From: DATJPR01 sp963843525
GTDB taxonomy: Bacteria; Bacteroidota; Ignavibacteria; UBA10030; UBA6906
DNA length: 64,000 nt
Assembly: GCA_963843525.1 (NCBI GenBank)
Contig: CAWJKM010000002.1
Coordinates: forward strand, 186,001 to 250,000
Direction: 5' to 3'
How positions within the stretch are numbered: position 1 is the stretch's first letter; each line of letters starts with the position of its first letter. Made by a program: the position numbers and the translations under genes. The notes beneath the pieces were generated by a model that saw only the letters and a list, made by a program, of their open reading frames with translations, had not been told where the DNA came from and made no database searches. This document shows, piece by piece, positions 44,841-52,670 of the stretch.

Positions 44841-45833
44841 TCATCCGGCCAGGATGGCATCGATGGTCTTGATCTCCCCGGCAGAAAACTCCAGGGTCTT
44901 CAGCGCCGCGACATTCTCTTCAAGTTGTGATATTCGGCTGGCGCCGATGAGTGCCGACGTGACCTCCGGATTTCTGAGCACCCAGGCAATGGACATTTGG
45001 GCAAGGCTTTGTCCGCGCCGGCGCGCAATCTCATGCAACGCACGCACTTTTGAGAGCTTGTCTTCGGTCACCTGCTCCGCCTTGAGAAATCCGTGCGGCT
45101 TCGCCGCGCGCGAGTCGGCGGGAATGCCGTTGAGATAGCGGTTCGTCAGCAGTCCCTGTGCCAGGGGGGAGAAGACGATGCACCCGATGCCTTCGTTGCT
45201 GAGCACGCGCAAAAGGTCGGGCTCCACCCAGCGGTTGAACATATTGTACACCGGCTGGTGAATCAAGCAGGGCGTTCCCAGCGATCGGAGGATCCCGGAG
45301 GCGCGTGCTGTCGCTTCGGCGGAATAGTTCGATATCCCCGCATAGAGTGCCCGACCGCTCCGCACGGCGAAATCCAGTGCCATCATGGTCTCTTCGAGAG
45401 GAGTATCGGGATCAGGTCTGTGGGAATAAAAGATGTCCACATAATCGACGCCCATGCGCTTCAGACTCTGGTCGAGGCTTGCGATGAGATATTTTCGCGA
45501 TCCCCACTCGCCGTACGGCCCGGGCCACATAAGATATCCGGCCTTCGTGGAGAGGATCAGCTCATCGCGATGGGCGCGGAGATCATCCCGGAGAATTTTG
45601 CCGAACGTCTCCTCCGCAGACCCGGGAGGAGGACCGTAATTGTTTGCAAGGTCGATGTGCGTGATCCCAAGATCGAATGCACGGAGGACAATGGAGCGCG
45701 CGGTGGCATGGTCATCAACGCCGCCGAAATTATGCCAGAGTCCGAGCGATACTCCGGGGAGCTTGATCCCGCTTTTTCCGCATCGGCGATAGGGTATCGC
45801 GTCGTATCGATTCGAGAGAGCTGTATAAGCCAT
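44841..45833 (-). CDS. gpr: L-glyceraldehyde 3-phosphate reductase (YghZ-type aldo-keto reductase)
   Basis: 330 residues from ATG 45833 (GGCGGGG upstream). Near-uniform similarity to E. coli YghZ: YRRCGKSGIKLPGVSLGLWHN, DLANNYGPPPGSAEETFG, STKAGYLMWPGPYG, YVDIFYSHRPD and VTSALIGASRISQLEEN. The aldo-keto reductase tetrad is visible: Asp and Tyr of DLANNYG, Lys of STKAGY and His of FYSHR. YghZ reduces the L isomer of glyceraldehyde 3-phosphate with NADPH, a detoxification step; that activity is inferred. A longer frame upstream is made of the heptad repeat and is rejected. Confidence 0.9.
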   Translation of the reverse strand: MAYTALSNRYDAIPYRRCGKSGIKLPGVSLGLWHNFGGVDDHATARSIVLRAFDLGITHIDLANNYGPPPGSAEETFGKILRDDLRAHRDELILSTKAGYLMWPGPYGEWGSRKYLIASLDQSLKRMGVDYVDIFYSHRPDPDTPLEETMMALDFAVRSGRALYAGISNYSAEATARASGILRSLGTPCLIHQPVYNMFNRWVEPDLLRVLSNEGIGCIVFSPLAQGLLTNRYLNGIPADSRAAKPHGFLKAEQVTEDKLSKVRALHEIARRRGQSLAQMSIAWVLRNPEVTSALIGASRISQLEENVAALKTLEFSAGEIKTIDAILAG

Positions 45834-45920
45834 ACACCCCGCCAGGATGTTAGTTGAAAGGAAAGTCGAGGAAGCGGTGCCCGGTGACCCGTCGCAAGAA
45901 ACATACAGCGCATCTCTCCC

Positions 45921-46011
45921 GCCCACAGCTTTCTGCATACTGCCTACAGCTTTCTGCATACTGCCTACAGCTTACTGCTTACTTTCTTCTTCCTTCTTCA
46001 TACTTCATACT
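45921..46011. repeat. Heptad tandem repeat tract C (13 units)
   Basis: Thirteen 7-mers in direct register: gcccaca, gctttct (x2), gcatact (x2), gcctaca (x2), gcttact (x2), ttcttct, tccttct, tcatact (x2). It ends 8 bases before the rhomboid stop codon. The complement gives agtatgc and tgtaggc, the same units as tracts A and B. Confidence 0.88.
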
Positions 46012-46018
46012 CTCCGTA

Positions 46019-46777
46019 TCACCCCTGACTGAATCTGTCCAGAAACTCTCTTTCGTTCATTGTCAGCGAATCGGTTCCTTCACCGTGGAGCTTCTTCATA
46101 ATCCTGTCGTACTCTTCACGGTTGACTTCGTGGAGCTTATCGCGTTGAATGCCGGACCATCGCCGAAGATCCCAGGAGGACGGCGATGGCACACGCACTT
46201 CGTGCGGAATCAATGTCTCGCGATGGCGCTTGTCCAGCCAACGGACGTATAGCCATCCTCCCGCAAAACCTCCGAGGTGGGCAAAGTGTGCGATATTGCC
46301 GCCCATCCCTCCGAACCCGCCAAAGAGCGACAGACCGGTCAGGATCAGCACAAACCATCTCGCCTCAACCGGGAGGACGCCCCAGATGTAGATCTGATCC
46401 CTCGGCCAGAAGTGAGCGTAGCCGATGAGGACTCCGAAGATCGCCCCGGACGCCCCGATAATTGCGGTGTACGGAGTGAAAATAAATGAAAGCAGGCCGC
46501 CCATCATTCCGCTCACGAAGTACAGAATGAGAAAGTGTTTCGCACCGATTTCGAGTTCCAGGCGCGGTCCGAAGAAATAGAGCCCGAGCATGTTGAAGAA
46601 CAGATGCCAGATGCCGCCATGGAGGAACATATAAGTAATGATCGTCCACGGCCTCGTGAGGATGTAGATCGGCACCAGCATGAACTGTTCCGTAAACCCC
46701 GGGACAGCGACGGAGATGACGTAAACGATGACATTGGCCGCAATGAGGCGGAAAGACCAGCTGGTCATAGATGACAT
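46019..46777 (-). CDS. Rhomboid-family intramembrane serine protease
   Basis: 252 residues, six membrane helices. The nucleophile Ser110 lies in GASGAIFG and the catalytic His167 in IAHFAHLGGFAGG; the N-terminal HGGIWHLFFNMLGL block is the conserved L1/helix-2 signature. Rhomboids cut single-span membrane proteins within the bilayer. The C-terminal 70 residues are soluble and basic/acidic. It follows the TPR gene by 22 bases. ATG codons at 46777 and 46768 are both possible. Confidence 0.92.
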   Translation of the reverse strand: MSSMTSWSFRLIAANVIVYVISVAVPGFTEQFMLVPIYILTRPWTIITYMFLHGGIWHLFFNMLGLYFFGPRLELEIGAKHFLILYFVSGMMGGLLSFIFTPYTAIIGASGAIFGVLIGYAHFWPRDQIYIWGVLPVEARWFVLILTGLSLFGGFGGMGGNIAHFAHLGGFAGGWLYVRWLDKRHRETLIPHEVRVPSPSSWDLRRWSGIQRDKLHEVNREEYDRIMKKLHGEGTDSLTMNEREFLDRFSQG

Positions 46778-46799
46778 ATTCTGTAGCCCCGGTAATGAA

Positions 46800-47543
46800 T
46801 CATTTCTCCTCCAAAGTCTTCAGAAGTTCCGCTGCCTTCTGCTGGCGGGGGACATCGATGGCGACGCGAACGGGCAGCGTGAGAACCTTTTCCAGGGCCG
46901 CACGGGCGTCCCCGGGTCGCCCCATGTCAATATAAAGGACTCCCAGTTCGTAATAATGCCTCATTACCTCCGGCGCGATCGTGATTGCCTTATTCAGCGA
47001 CTCTTCCGCTTCTTTGTATCCGCCTTGAGGGATTCCGCCGAAAAAGATTCCTGCCAGTCGGCGTTGGATCCAGCTGACGTTTCCCAGTGCCCGGAAGAGC
47101 GATCCCCTGATAGAGAGCGCAGCGTCATCCCGGGGATTGAGAGCGAGCGCCTTGCCGGTTTCCGCAAGGATTTCAAAGCTCAAATCGGTCTGGCGTTTCA
47201 TGTCTGCGTCGAGCGCAAGATAACCGAGTGCCCCGGCAAGCCACGTGTGCCCCTCAGAGATCGTGGGATCCAGCGTGATGCATTGGCGGGCGTACTCTGC
47301 TCCTTTCTTGCACAATTCCACCCGTCGTGCATCCCCAAAGGGTTCGCCGTAGCAAACATAGGCCCGCGCCAGCCTCCACAGAACCGAAGGATCGGCAGGG
47401 TTCGCATGAACGAACTCCTCATACGAGGTAATCGCGGCAGGGTAATCCATCCGGAGAAAGGCTTCGTCTGCAGCAGACAACGTTGCCGGAAGCCTGTCGC
47501 CACCCGCCATGAAAGGCAGGAGAAAAAGAGTTATTGCCAGCAA
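46800..47543 (-). CDS. Secreted TPR protein
   Basis: 247 residues from TTG 47543 (GAAGG upstream). A short signal-like N terminus (LAITLFLLPFMAGG) precedes TPR units such as DYPAAITSYEEFVHANPADP, KGAEYARQCITLDPTISEG and ESLNKAITIAPEVMRHYYEL. The partner is unknown. Probably cotranscribed with the rhomboid gene. Confidence 0.78.
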   Translation of the reverse strand: MLAITLFLLPFMAGGDRLPATLSAADEAFLRMDYPAAITSYEEFVHANPADPSVLWRLARAYVCYGEPFGDARRVELCKKGAEYARQCITLDPTISEGHTWLAGALGYLALDADMKRQTDLSFEILAETGKALALNPRDDAALSIRGSLFRALGNVSWIQRRLAGIFFGGIPQGGYKEAEESLNKAITIAPEVMRHYYELGVLYIDMGRPGDARAALEKVLTLPVRVAIDVPRQQKAAELLKTLEEK

Positions 47544-47799
47544 TTCGCCTTCGCTTTCGTCCTTACTGCGTAAATTGTGTCAATCGGCCGCCAAAACCCC
47601 ATGACCCGGCTCCGTTAATGACATAAATCCGGTGAATGTGCTAATCCCTGTGCGGGGAATCATTTGGAATCCAAGAGGTCCAGAGTGGCGAAACTTGGGG
47701 ACTGTGGGCAACTCAAATGGTAAGAGAAAAAGAGGAAAGAATAAACGCTTTCTGGGGACTTTCTTGACACAGAATTCTAATAATCCCCTAAATCTTCCG

Positions 47800-47851
47800 T
47801 TTTCCCCCCCTCTCCCCCTCTCCCCCTCCCCTCATCTCCCTTCTCCCCCCC
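47800..47851. repeat. Homopyrimidine tract
   Basis: 52 bases of C and T on the plus strand, with one A at 47834, including a short period-8 TCTCCCCC repeat. It could form triplex DNA. The gap 47544-47940 holds this tract, a promoter near its right end, and nothing else I can support. Confidence 0.7.
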
Positions 47852-47875
47852 GACAATTCTTCATGAAAATTTAAC

Positions 47876-47904
47876 TTCCCATCGTCCTCTTCATTTCGTA
47901 TACT
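47876..47904 (+). promoter_or_regulatory. Probable promoter for the C39-like gene
   Basis: TTCCCA (47876-47881), 17 bases, TATACT (47899-47904). The -35 is weak. The start would be near 47911, 30 bases before the ATG and its GGAGG. Confidence 0.45.
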
Positions 47905-47940
47905 TTGATCCCGATGTAGGTAAGACACCCGGAGGCGAAA

Positions 47941-48771
47941 ATGTTGGTGGAAGAGAAGAAAATTGGATTCGATTATCAGCGGCGCTTAGACGGCAATTGC
48001 GGGCAACGTGCTCTCATGCATGCGCTGTTGATACTCGGACACCCTGTTTCGGAAGACGAGGCGCATCAGCTGACCGATCGGCCGCGATGGAAAACACGGC
48101 TCACTGGCACGGACGAACGCCATATGAAACTTGGCGTCAGGCGGGCAGGGTTCAAGCCGTTGGCGCGGGTTTCATACGACCGGGCGGAAGCGCATCATGA
48201 AATCGACGCAATGCTCGAAAGCAGTTTTCCCGTCATCATCTGCGTAGAAGATCAACAACATTGGGCCGTGCTTGCCGGAAAAGCCAGTTCGTCACAGTAT
48301 TACTGGATCGACTCCGCCGATGATGATCTTTATGGCACGTGGACCTGGACCGACATCGCAGACTGGATGGAAACCAACGGGGAGTATTACTTCATCGGGG
48401 TCGCACCGAAAACGAAAGCGGACCGCCGCACCTCAGCCGTGCCCGATTTCTTCCGGATGTATCAGGGATTTGATGACGATGATCTTGCCGAATACTGGGG
48501 GTGGTATCTCGAGGACCTCCGGAAATGTTTCGATCTGCCGGAACACACGGCGGGCGCAATCAACGCCCGGGCGTTCTTCGAGAGGTATGGGAAGACGATC
48601 TACGACGCCTGCAAGGAGAGCTGTCGCTCCATTGACGAAGACCAGCTGCACTATGAATATGGGAATTACCGGAAAGTGGCGTTCGTGCATAACATGAGTG
48701 TCTCCCGTGAACGCATCGAAGAAGCGATTGCGCGACTGACTTCGGCGGTGACGTTTACTGCAATGCTGTAG
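47941..48771 (+). CDS. Papain-like cysteine peptidase-fold protein (C39-like)
   Basis: 276 residues, no signal peptide. The N-terminal region has the C39/papain-like layout: FDYQRRLDGNCGQRALMHALL with Cys20, then QQHWAVLAG with His107 and YYWIDSADD with Asp124, giving a candidate Cys-His-Asp triad. The C-terminal about 120 residues are helical, acidic and unrecognised. C39 domains process leader peptides of exported peptides, but no transporter or precursor is adjacent. GGAGG is 5 bases before the ATG. The stop codon lies at the start of a heptad repeat tract. Confidence 0.72.
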   Translation: MLVEEKKIGFDYQRRLDGNCGQRALMHALLILGHPVSEDEAHQLTDRPRWKTRLTGTDERHMKLGVRRAGFKPLARVSYDRAEAHHEIDAMLESSFPVIICVEDQQHWAVLAGKASSSQYYWIDSADDDLYGTWTWTDIADWMETNGEYYFIGVAPKTKADRRTSAVPDFFRMYQGFDDDDLAEYWGWYLEDLRKCFDLPEHTAGAINARAFFERYGKTIYDACKESCRSIDEDQLHYEYGNYRKVAFVHNMSVSRERIEEAIARLTSAVTFTAML

Positions 48772-48867
48772 TCAGTTGACAGTATACAGTAAACGGTATA
48801 CAGTATACGGTTAATAGTAATCAGCGGACAGGGAGTACGAATTACGATATATGATGTATGAAGACGG
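48770..48867. repeat. Heptad tandem repeat tract D (14 units)
   Basis: Fourteen degenerate 7-mers: agtcagt, tgacagt, atacagt (x2), aaacggt, atacggt, taatagt and later more divergent units (aattacg, atatatg, atgtatg). It begins inside the stop codon of the C39-like gene and fills the gap to the convergent CusF-SCO gene. Confidence 0.75.
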
Positions 48868-48888
48868 CTGCGCGGGTTGGGGTTGCGT

Positions 48889-49749
48889 TCACGCCGATTC
48901 TTTGACGACAGCGACAAGATCTTCCACCTTCCATTCGTTTCCCCGAAACACCTTCACGAGTTTTCCTTCCGGGTTGATGACCGCCGTCCGAAGATTATGG
49001 TCTATCAATCCTTCACTGGGTTCATAGGTGAGTCCAAAGCCATCCACAAACTTTCCGAGCGCGTTGCCCGCTGTATCAGGATCAGTTGCGAAGTCCCACA
49101 CCGAAAAGTCCGCCCCGTAATTCATTCCGTATTGTCTGAGAACCGCCGGCCGGTCGAATGACGGGTCGAAGCTGATCGAAAGCAGATGCCAGCGTCCATT
49201 GAGTGCCTGGTCGGACTTCAGGATTCGCTGCAGGTCGGCGAACTGCTGACTCATCCTGATGCAGAAATCCGGCAGCGGACACCGGGTATAAATGAACGTC
49301 AGAACAAGGGTCTTCCCGCGGAAGGTGGAGACCTGTAACGGATTCCCGTCCTGGTTGACGAGTTTCAGGTCGGGAATTGTCTCACCGTCGCGATAGAGAT
49401 GCTTGAATTCTATCTCTTCGGGAGTCATCGCGTTCACGGTCTCGCCGCGTCGGAGAACCTGGATCGTCTCAAGCCAGCTTTCTGTTCGCGATACGGCCAG
49501 CGTGGCGCCGATGGAATCGCCCACTGCGATCCTGTTCAGCAATGAAAGGTCTTTGATCTTAAACGGCATGGTCATTGCAGGCATGTAGTCGGGAATCGCC
49601 TCGTGCGACACCGTTACCCGGTGAGCAGTGGAATCGATGCCGACGACTTTGCCCCGGAGGGGGAACGTGACCATGTCGACGGGTTGTTTTTCCCTGGCGC
49701 AAGAGAAGAACACACAGGAAATGAAAAGTGCGAGAGCGAGCGGGCGCAT
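48889..49749 (-). CDS. CusF-like/SCO fusion, copper-binding lipoprotein
   Basis: 286 residues from ATG 49749 (49761 is an alternative). Lipoprotein signal with lipobox FFSC. Residues about 30-100 match a CusF-type copper domain (SHEAIPDYMPAMTMPFKI, with His and Met ligands). The rest is a SCO1/SenC thioredoxin-fold domain with the Cu ligand pair in TRCPLPDFC (CX5C instead of the usual CX3C) and the conserved His in LIDHNLRT. SCO proteins deliver copper to cytochrome oxidase CuA. The fused CusF domain would supply or buffer the metal. It is coupled to the barstar gene upstream (overlapping stop and start region). Confidence 0.9.
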   Translation of the reverse strand: MRPLALALFISCVFFSCAREKQPVDMVTFPLRGKVVGIDSTAHRVTVSHEAIPDYMPAMTMPFKIKDLSLLNRIAVGDSIGATLAVSRTESWLETIQVLRRGETVNAMTPEEIEFKHLYRDGETIPDLKLVNQDGNPLQVSTFRGKTLVLTFIYTRCPLPDFCIRMSQQFADLQRILKSDQALNGRWHLLSISFDPSFDRPAVLRQYGMNYGADFSVWDFATDPDTAGNALGKFVDGFGLTYEPSEGLIDHNLRTAVINPEGKLVKVFRGNEWKVEDLVAVVKESA

Positions 49750-49757
49750 TGTGGGAA

Positions 49758-50216
49758 TCATCCAATTGTGAGGCCGGTGGCCCCGAGTCGTTGCCTTGTC
49801 GATGTCTCCCCTTCCGGCGTGCATTGAAAGATGACCCGTTCGAGCGGCGTCTCTTCGAGTTCATGGACCGTCTGGAGAATGGAGGCAAGAGTCCGGAGAT
49901 CACCGTCATGACGGGGGAGCAGATTGTCTGCATTTGTGATTACGAGAATCAGCTGCTCCGCGCCCAGCCATTCGAGATCGCCCAGACATTCTTCGAGGGC
50001 GTCCCAGTTGTCTCCGAAATAGTGGGGAAACTGAAGAGCGGCGGCGAATTCCTGAAACAGCCGTTCCCGCGTCTGGCATCGTTGTCCCCTGAGTATCCGC
50101 GCAGCCTTCCCGTTTCGTCCCTGTATTTCCGAAGTAAGATCGTCGATCTCACTTTCAGTGACGGCGAGAAGGTGGACCCACAGGGAGAGTCCTTCCAATT
50201 CAGTGTAAGTGATCAC
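49758..50216 (-). CDS. Barstar-family ribonuclease inhibitor
   Basis: 152 residues. Barstar signature: ILRGQRCQTRERLFQEFAAALQFP is visible as RLFQEFAAAL and QFPHYFGDNWDALEECLGDL. In barstar Asp35 and Asp39 plug the RNase active site; here Asp72 (WDAL) keeps the first, while the second is Glu76. No signal peptide, so it acts in the cytoplasm on RNase before export. It overlaps the RNase gene by 17 bases directly downstream, the expected toxin-inhibitor order. Confidence 0.92.
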   Translation of the reverse strand: MITYTELEGLSLWVHLLAVTESEIDDLTSEIQGRNGKAARILRGQRCQTRERLFQEFAAALQFPHYFGDNWDALEECLGDLEWLGAEQLILVITNADNLLPRHDGDLRTLASILQTVHELEETPLERVIFQCTPEGETSTRQRLGATGLTIG

Positions 50217-50616
50217 GCGGTTTTGCCTCCGGCCTTCTCTTCAGATGAATGGGGGGAATCGGGCTCAATGTCCGGTAGTGATCAGCCGTATACCACCCCC
50301 GGTTTGTGTCGGTATCCACGACGATTCTCTCCGGACCCCGACTGACCCCTTTCTTCTTCGGGTGAACATCGTATTCCCGATACCGCCCCCGGGGAAGGCG
50401 GTGCTCACGGTTGTACCAGGGTGCTCCTCCGACATATCCTTCCGGCGCACGCCCGAAATCAACGACGTGGTTGTACACTTCCAGCACATGGCGGGGAACC
50501 GCTCCCGATTGTCGCTTCTCGAGCTTCATTTGTGGCGAAACCTTCGGCTGGGCGCTTCCAACCGTCAGCGACGCCGTGAGCAGAAGCGGGAGAGCAACGC
50601 GAAAAAAGAGTTTCAT
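50200..50616 (-). CDS. Secreted barnase-type ribonuclease
   Basis: 138 residues from ATG 50616. Signal peptide 1-22 (FFRVALPLLLTASLTVGSAQ). The mature domain matches the N1/barnase family: GRAPEGYVGGAPWYNREHRLP, written here as GRAPEGYVGG and YNREHRLP, then YREYDV, SRGPERIV and YTADHYRTL. The catalytic quartet is intact: Glu81, Arg93, Arg97 and His113 (barnase Glu73, Arg83, Arg87, His102). It is a secreted RNA-cleaving enzyme used for nutrition or competition. Its inhibitor barstar overlaps its 3' end. Confidence 0.92.
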   Translation of the reverse strand: MKLFFRVALPLLLTASLTVGSAQPKVSPQMKLEKRQSGAVPRHVLEVYNHVVDFGRAPEGYVGGAPWYNREHRLPRGRYREYDVHPKKKGVSRGPERIVVDTDTNRGWYTADHYRTLSPIPPIHLKRRPEAKPRDHLH

Positions 50617-50686
50617 TGGCCAGCCATACGATTGAGGAAACATAAAGAGATATTGGATAAAATTCGAGTAGACCGGTGTCCTGTGA

Positions 50687-51451
50687 TCATTCCACTACTC
50701 TATACCGCAAGGCATACACCGATACCCAGAAGGCGGCCAGGAGAAACAACAGAAATCCTGCAGCCTCCAGAAACGGCTGTGTCGATTCGCCGCCAATAGT
50801 CGCAAAACGAAGAACGTCAGTATGCCATGTGAGGGGATTGAAATAGGATACGGTACGGAGCCACCCGGGCATGGAATCCACAGGGTAGAAGATGCTGCTG
50901 ACGAACATGAGAATGAAGTAGGCCGCGTTCAAGAAGGTATTGAACATGTCGTTCCGTCTGATACGCAGGGCAAAAAACGTAAGAAAGAAGAACCAGCCGG
51001 CGGTGCCGGCAACGACGGCAAGAGCGAGCAGGCCGATTCGTTCCCAGAGGATGGTGATTTCCAGGAGCGTTGCACCGGCGAGCACGGTGATAGCCGCCTG
51101 GATGAGGGCCATGAGGGCATTGAAACAGATTTTCCCGATCAGGAACTGACCCCGCGTCATCGGATAGGTAAGGAATTCGTAGAAGATGCCGTTATCGCGG
51201 TCCACGAAGAATCCATAGGCGGTATTGATCGCGATGCCGAAGGAGGACATTGCTAGAACGCCCGGGAGAAAAAATGCGTTGTAGGAAATCCTTTCCGGCC
51301 CATGGATGAATCCCCCGCCAAGCGCGGCGTTGAACGAAAGACCAAAAAGAAGCAGATACGCCAGCGGCACCAAGAGATCGTAAAACAGCCAGGTCATGCT
51401 CGTGGTCCGGATCTTGAATTCCCTGTACATGACGGCAAGGATCATGCTCAT
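50687..51451 (-). CDS. ABC-2 type transporter permease
   Basis: 254 residues, six membrane helices, typical ABC2_membrane layout: FYDLLVPLAYLLLFGLSF, GVLAMSSFGIAINTAYG, then YPMTRGQFLIGKI before the helix bundle and the conserved region PVDSMPGWLRTVSYFNPLTWHTDVLR. The start overlaps the stop of the ATPase gene by 4 bases. Such exporters move drugs, lipids or polysaccharides; the substrate is unknown. Confidence 0.9.
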   Translation of the reverse strand: MSMILAVMYREFKIRTTSMTWLFYDLLVPLAYLLLFGLSFNAALGGGFIHGPERISYNAFFLPGVLAMSSFGIAINTAYGFFVDRDNGIFYEFLTYPMTRGQFLIGKICFNALMALIQAAITVLAGATLLEITILWERIGLLALAVVAGTAGWFFFLTFFALRIRRNDMFNTFLNAAYFILMFVSSIFYPVDSMPGWLRTVSYFNPLTWHTDVLRFATIGGESTQPFLEAAGFLLFLLAAFWVSVYALRYRVVE

Positions 51452-52419
51452 CGCGTATCCCTCCTTGCGCCGGATCCTCCGAGGATCTCCATATACGCAT
51501 CCTCCAGAGTTGCGCCGCGGGTTTCCAGGGAGACCAGCGGATGATCGACCGCCACTTTTCCGATCAGGGAGAACACATCGGAGCGGCTCACCGGAACACT
51601 CAATGTCATGGTGTCGCGATTTCTGGAGATTTTGACGGGGGAGAGCGCGACAAACGCAGCGTAGGTCGCTTCGTCAAGCGACCGAAACGTAATACTGATA
51701 TCGATGAGGTCTGAAACCTCCGAGGTGATCGCGGCGAGATCTCCGCATGCAACGATCTTCCCTCTGTCGACCAGGGCAATCGTGTCGCACAGCTCTTCGG
51801 CTTCTTGGAGGATGTGTGTTGTGAGAAACACCGTTCTTCCCTTCTCCGCCTGTTCGCGAAATGCCTCAAGCGTCGAGCGTTTCGTGATCGGATCCATACC
51901 GGTCGTCGGCTCGTCGAGAAATACCACGGGGCTGTTGGACATATACGCCTTGGCAACCTGAACGCGTCTTTTTGCACCGCCGCTCATGTCAATGACTTTC
52001 TGGGTACGGTATTCCTCCAGCCCGAAACGCGCCACCGCCTCGTCGATTTTGCGTTCGGCATCCTTCCTCGTGATGCCGTGAAACCGGGCAAAGGTGCGGA
52101 GATTGTCGTTCACACTGAGGTAAATCTCCACGGCGTTCTCCTGGAGGACTGCGCAAATTCGGCGCCTCACTTCAAGAGGCGAGCGCGTAACGTCGAATCC
52201 CAGTACCGAGACCTCGCCCGAAGTGGGAAGAATCAACGTCGTGAGTATGCGCAGGAGAGTAGTCTTCCCGGCACCGTTTCTTCCCAAGAGACCGAAGACC
52301 TCCCCCGCGCGGACTTCAAGGTCGATTCCGTCGAGCGCGGGCACCGCCTTTGAGGTGTTCGCACGATAGGTTTTACGAAGATGTGAACACCGTATCGCCG
52401 CCTGATCTGTATGCGCCAT
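51448..52419 (-). CDS. ABC transporter ATP-binding protein (DrrA-like)
   Basis: 323 residues from ATG 52419 (a TTG at 52434 is possible). Walker A GRNGAGKTTLLRIL, signature DMSGGAKRRVQVAKAY and Walker B VVFLDEPTTGMDP are all intact. The C-terminal about 100 residues form the extra domain seen in DrrA-like exporters. It pairs with the ABC-2 permease that overlaps its stop by 4 bases. First gene of the operon ABC-ATPase, permease, RNase, barstar, CusF-SCO. Confidence 0.93.
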   Translation of the reverse strand: MAHTDQAAIRCSHLRKTYRANTSKAVPALDGIDLEVRAGEVFGLLGRNGAGKTTLLRILTTLILPTSGEVSVLGFDVTRSPLEVRRRICAVLQENAVEIYLSVNDNLRTFARFHGITRKDAERKIDEAVARFGLEEYRTQKVIDMSGGAKRRVQVAKAYMSNSPVVFLDEPTTGMDPITKRSTLEAFREQAEKGRTVFLTTHILQEAEELCDTIALVDRGKIVACGDLAAITSEVSDLIDISITFRSLDEATYAAFVALSPVKISRNRDTMTLSVPVSRSDVFSLIGKVAVDHPLVSLETRGATLEDAYMEILGGSGARRDTR

Positions 52420-52487
52420 GATGTTCAGCTTCAAGTCCTTTGCGTAACCGCTGAGTATTCAATAGAAGGCGTGGAAGTTCCCCGTAG

Positions 52488-52517
52488 AATATATGAATTT
52501 CGTAACATTTTCCCCAA
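52488..52517 (-). promoter_or_regulatory. Probable promoter for the ABC-RNase-barstar-SCO operon
   Basis: On the minus strand TTGGGG (52512-52517), 18 bases, TATATT (52488-52493). The -10 is good; the -35 matches only in its first three bases. Confidence 0.45.
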
Positions 52518-52670
52518 CTATCCGTATTTGATGAAAGAAAACCAGGAAACCGCGGGCATAGCTCCACTCAGGAATCGTCATTCCGAGGTGGTCATAGCTC
52601 GGAGGATAGCCAGGCAAAGCTCAACGACAAAGCAGATGTCATGTTCCGCGCGGCATTCACAGGAACATTT

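Noticed and set aside
47632..47874. Open frame of 80 codons
   Set aside because: It is translated from the homopyrimidine tract (Pro/Ser/Leu repeats) with no ribosome site.
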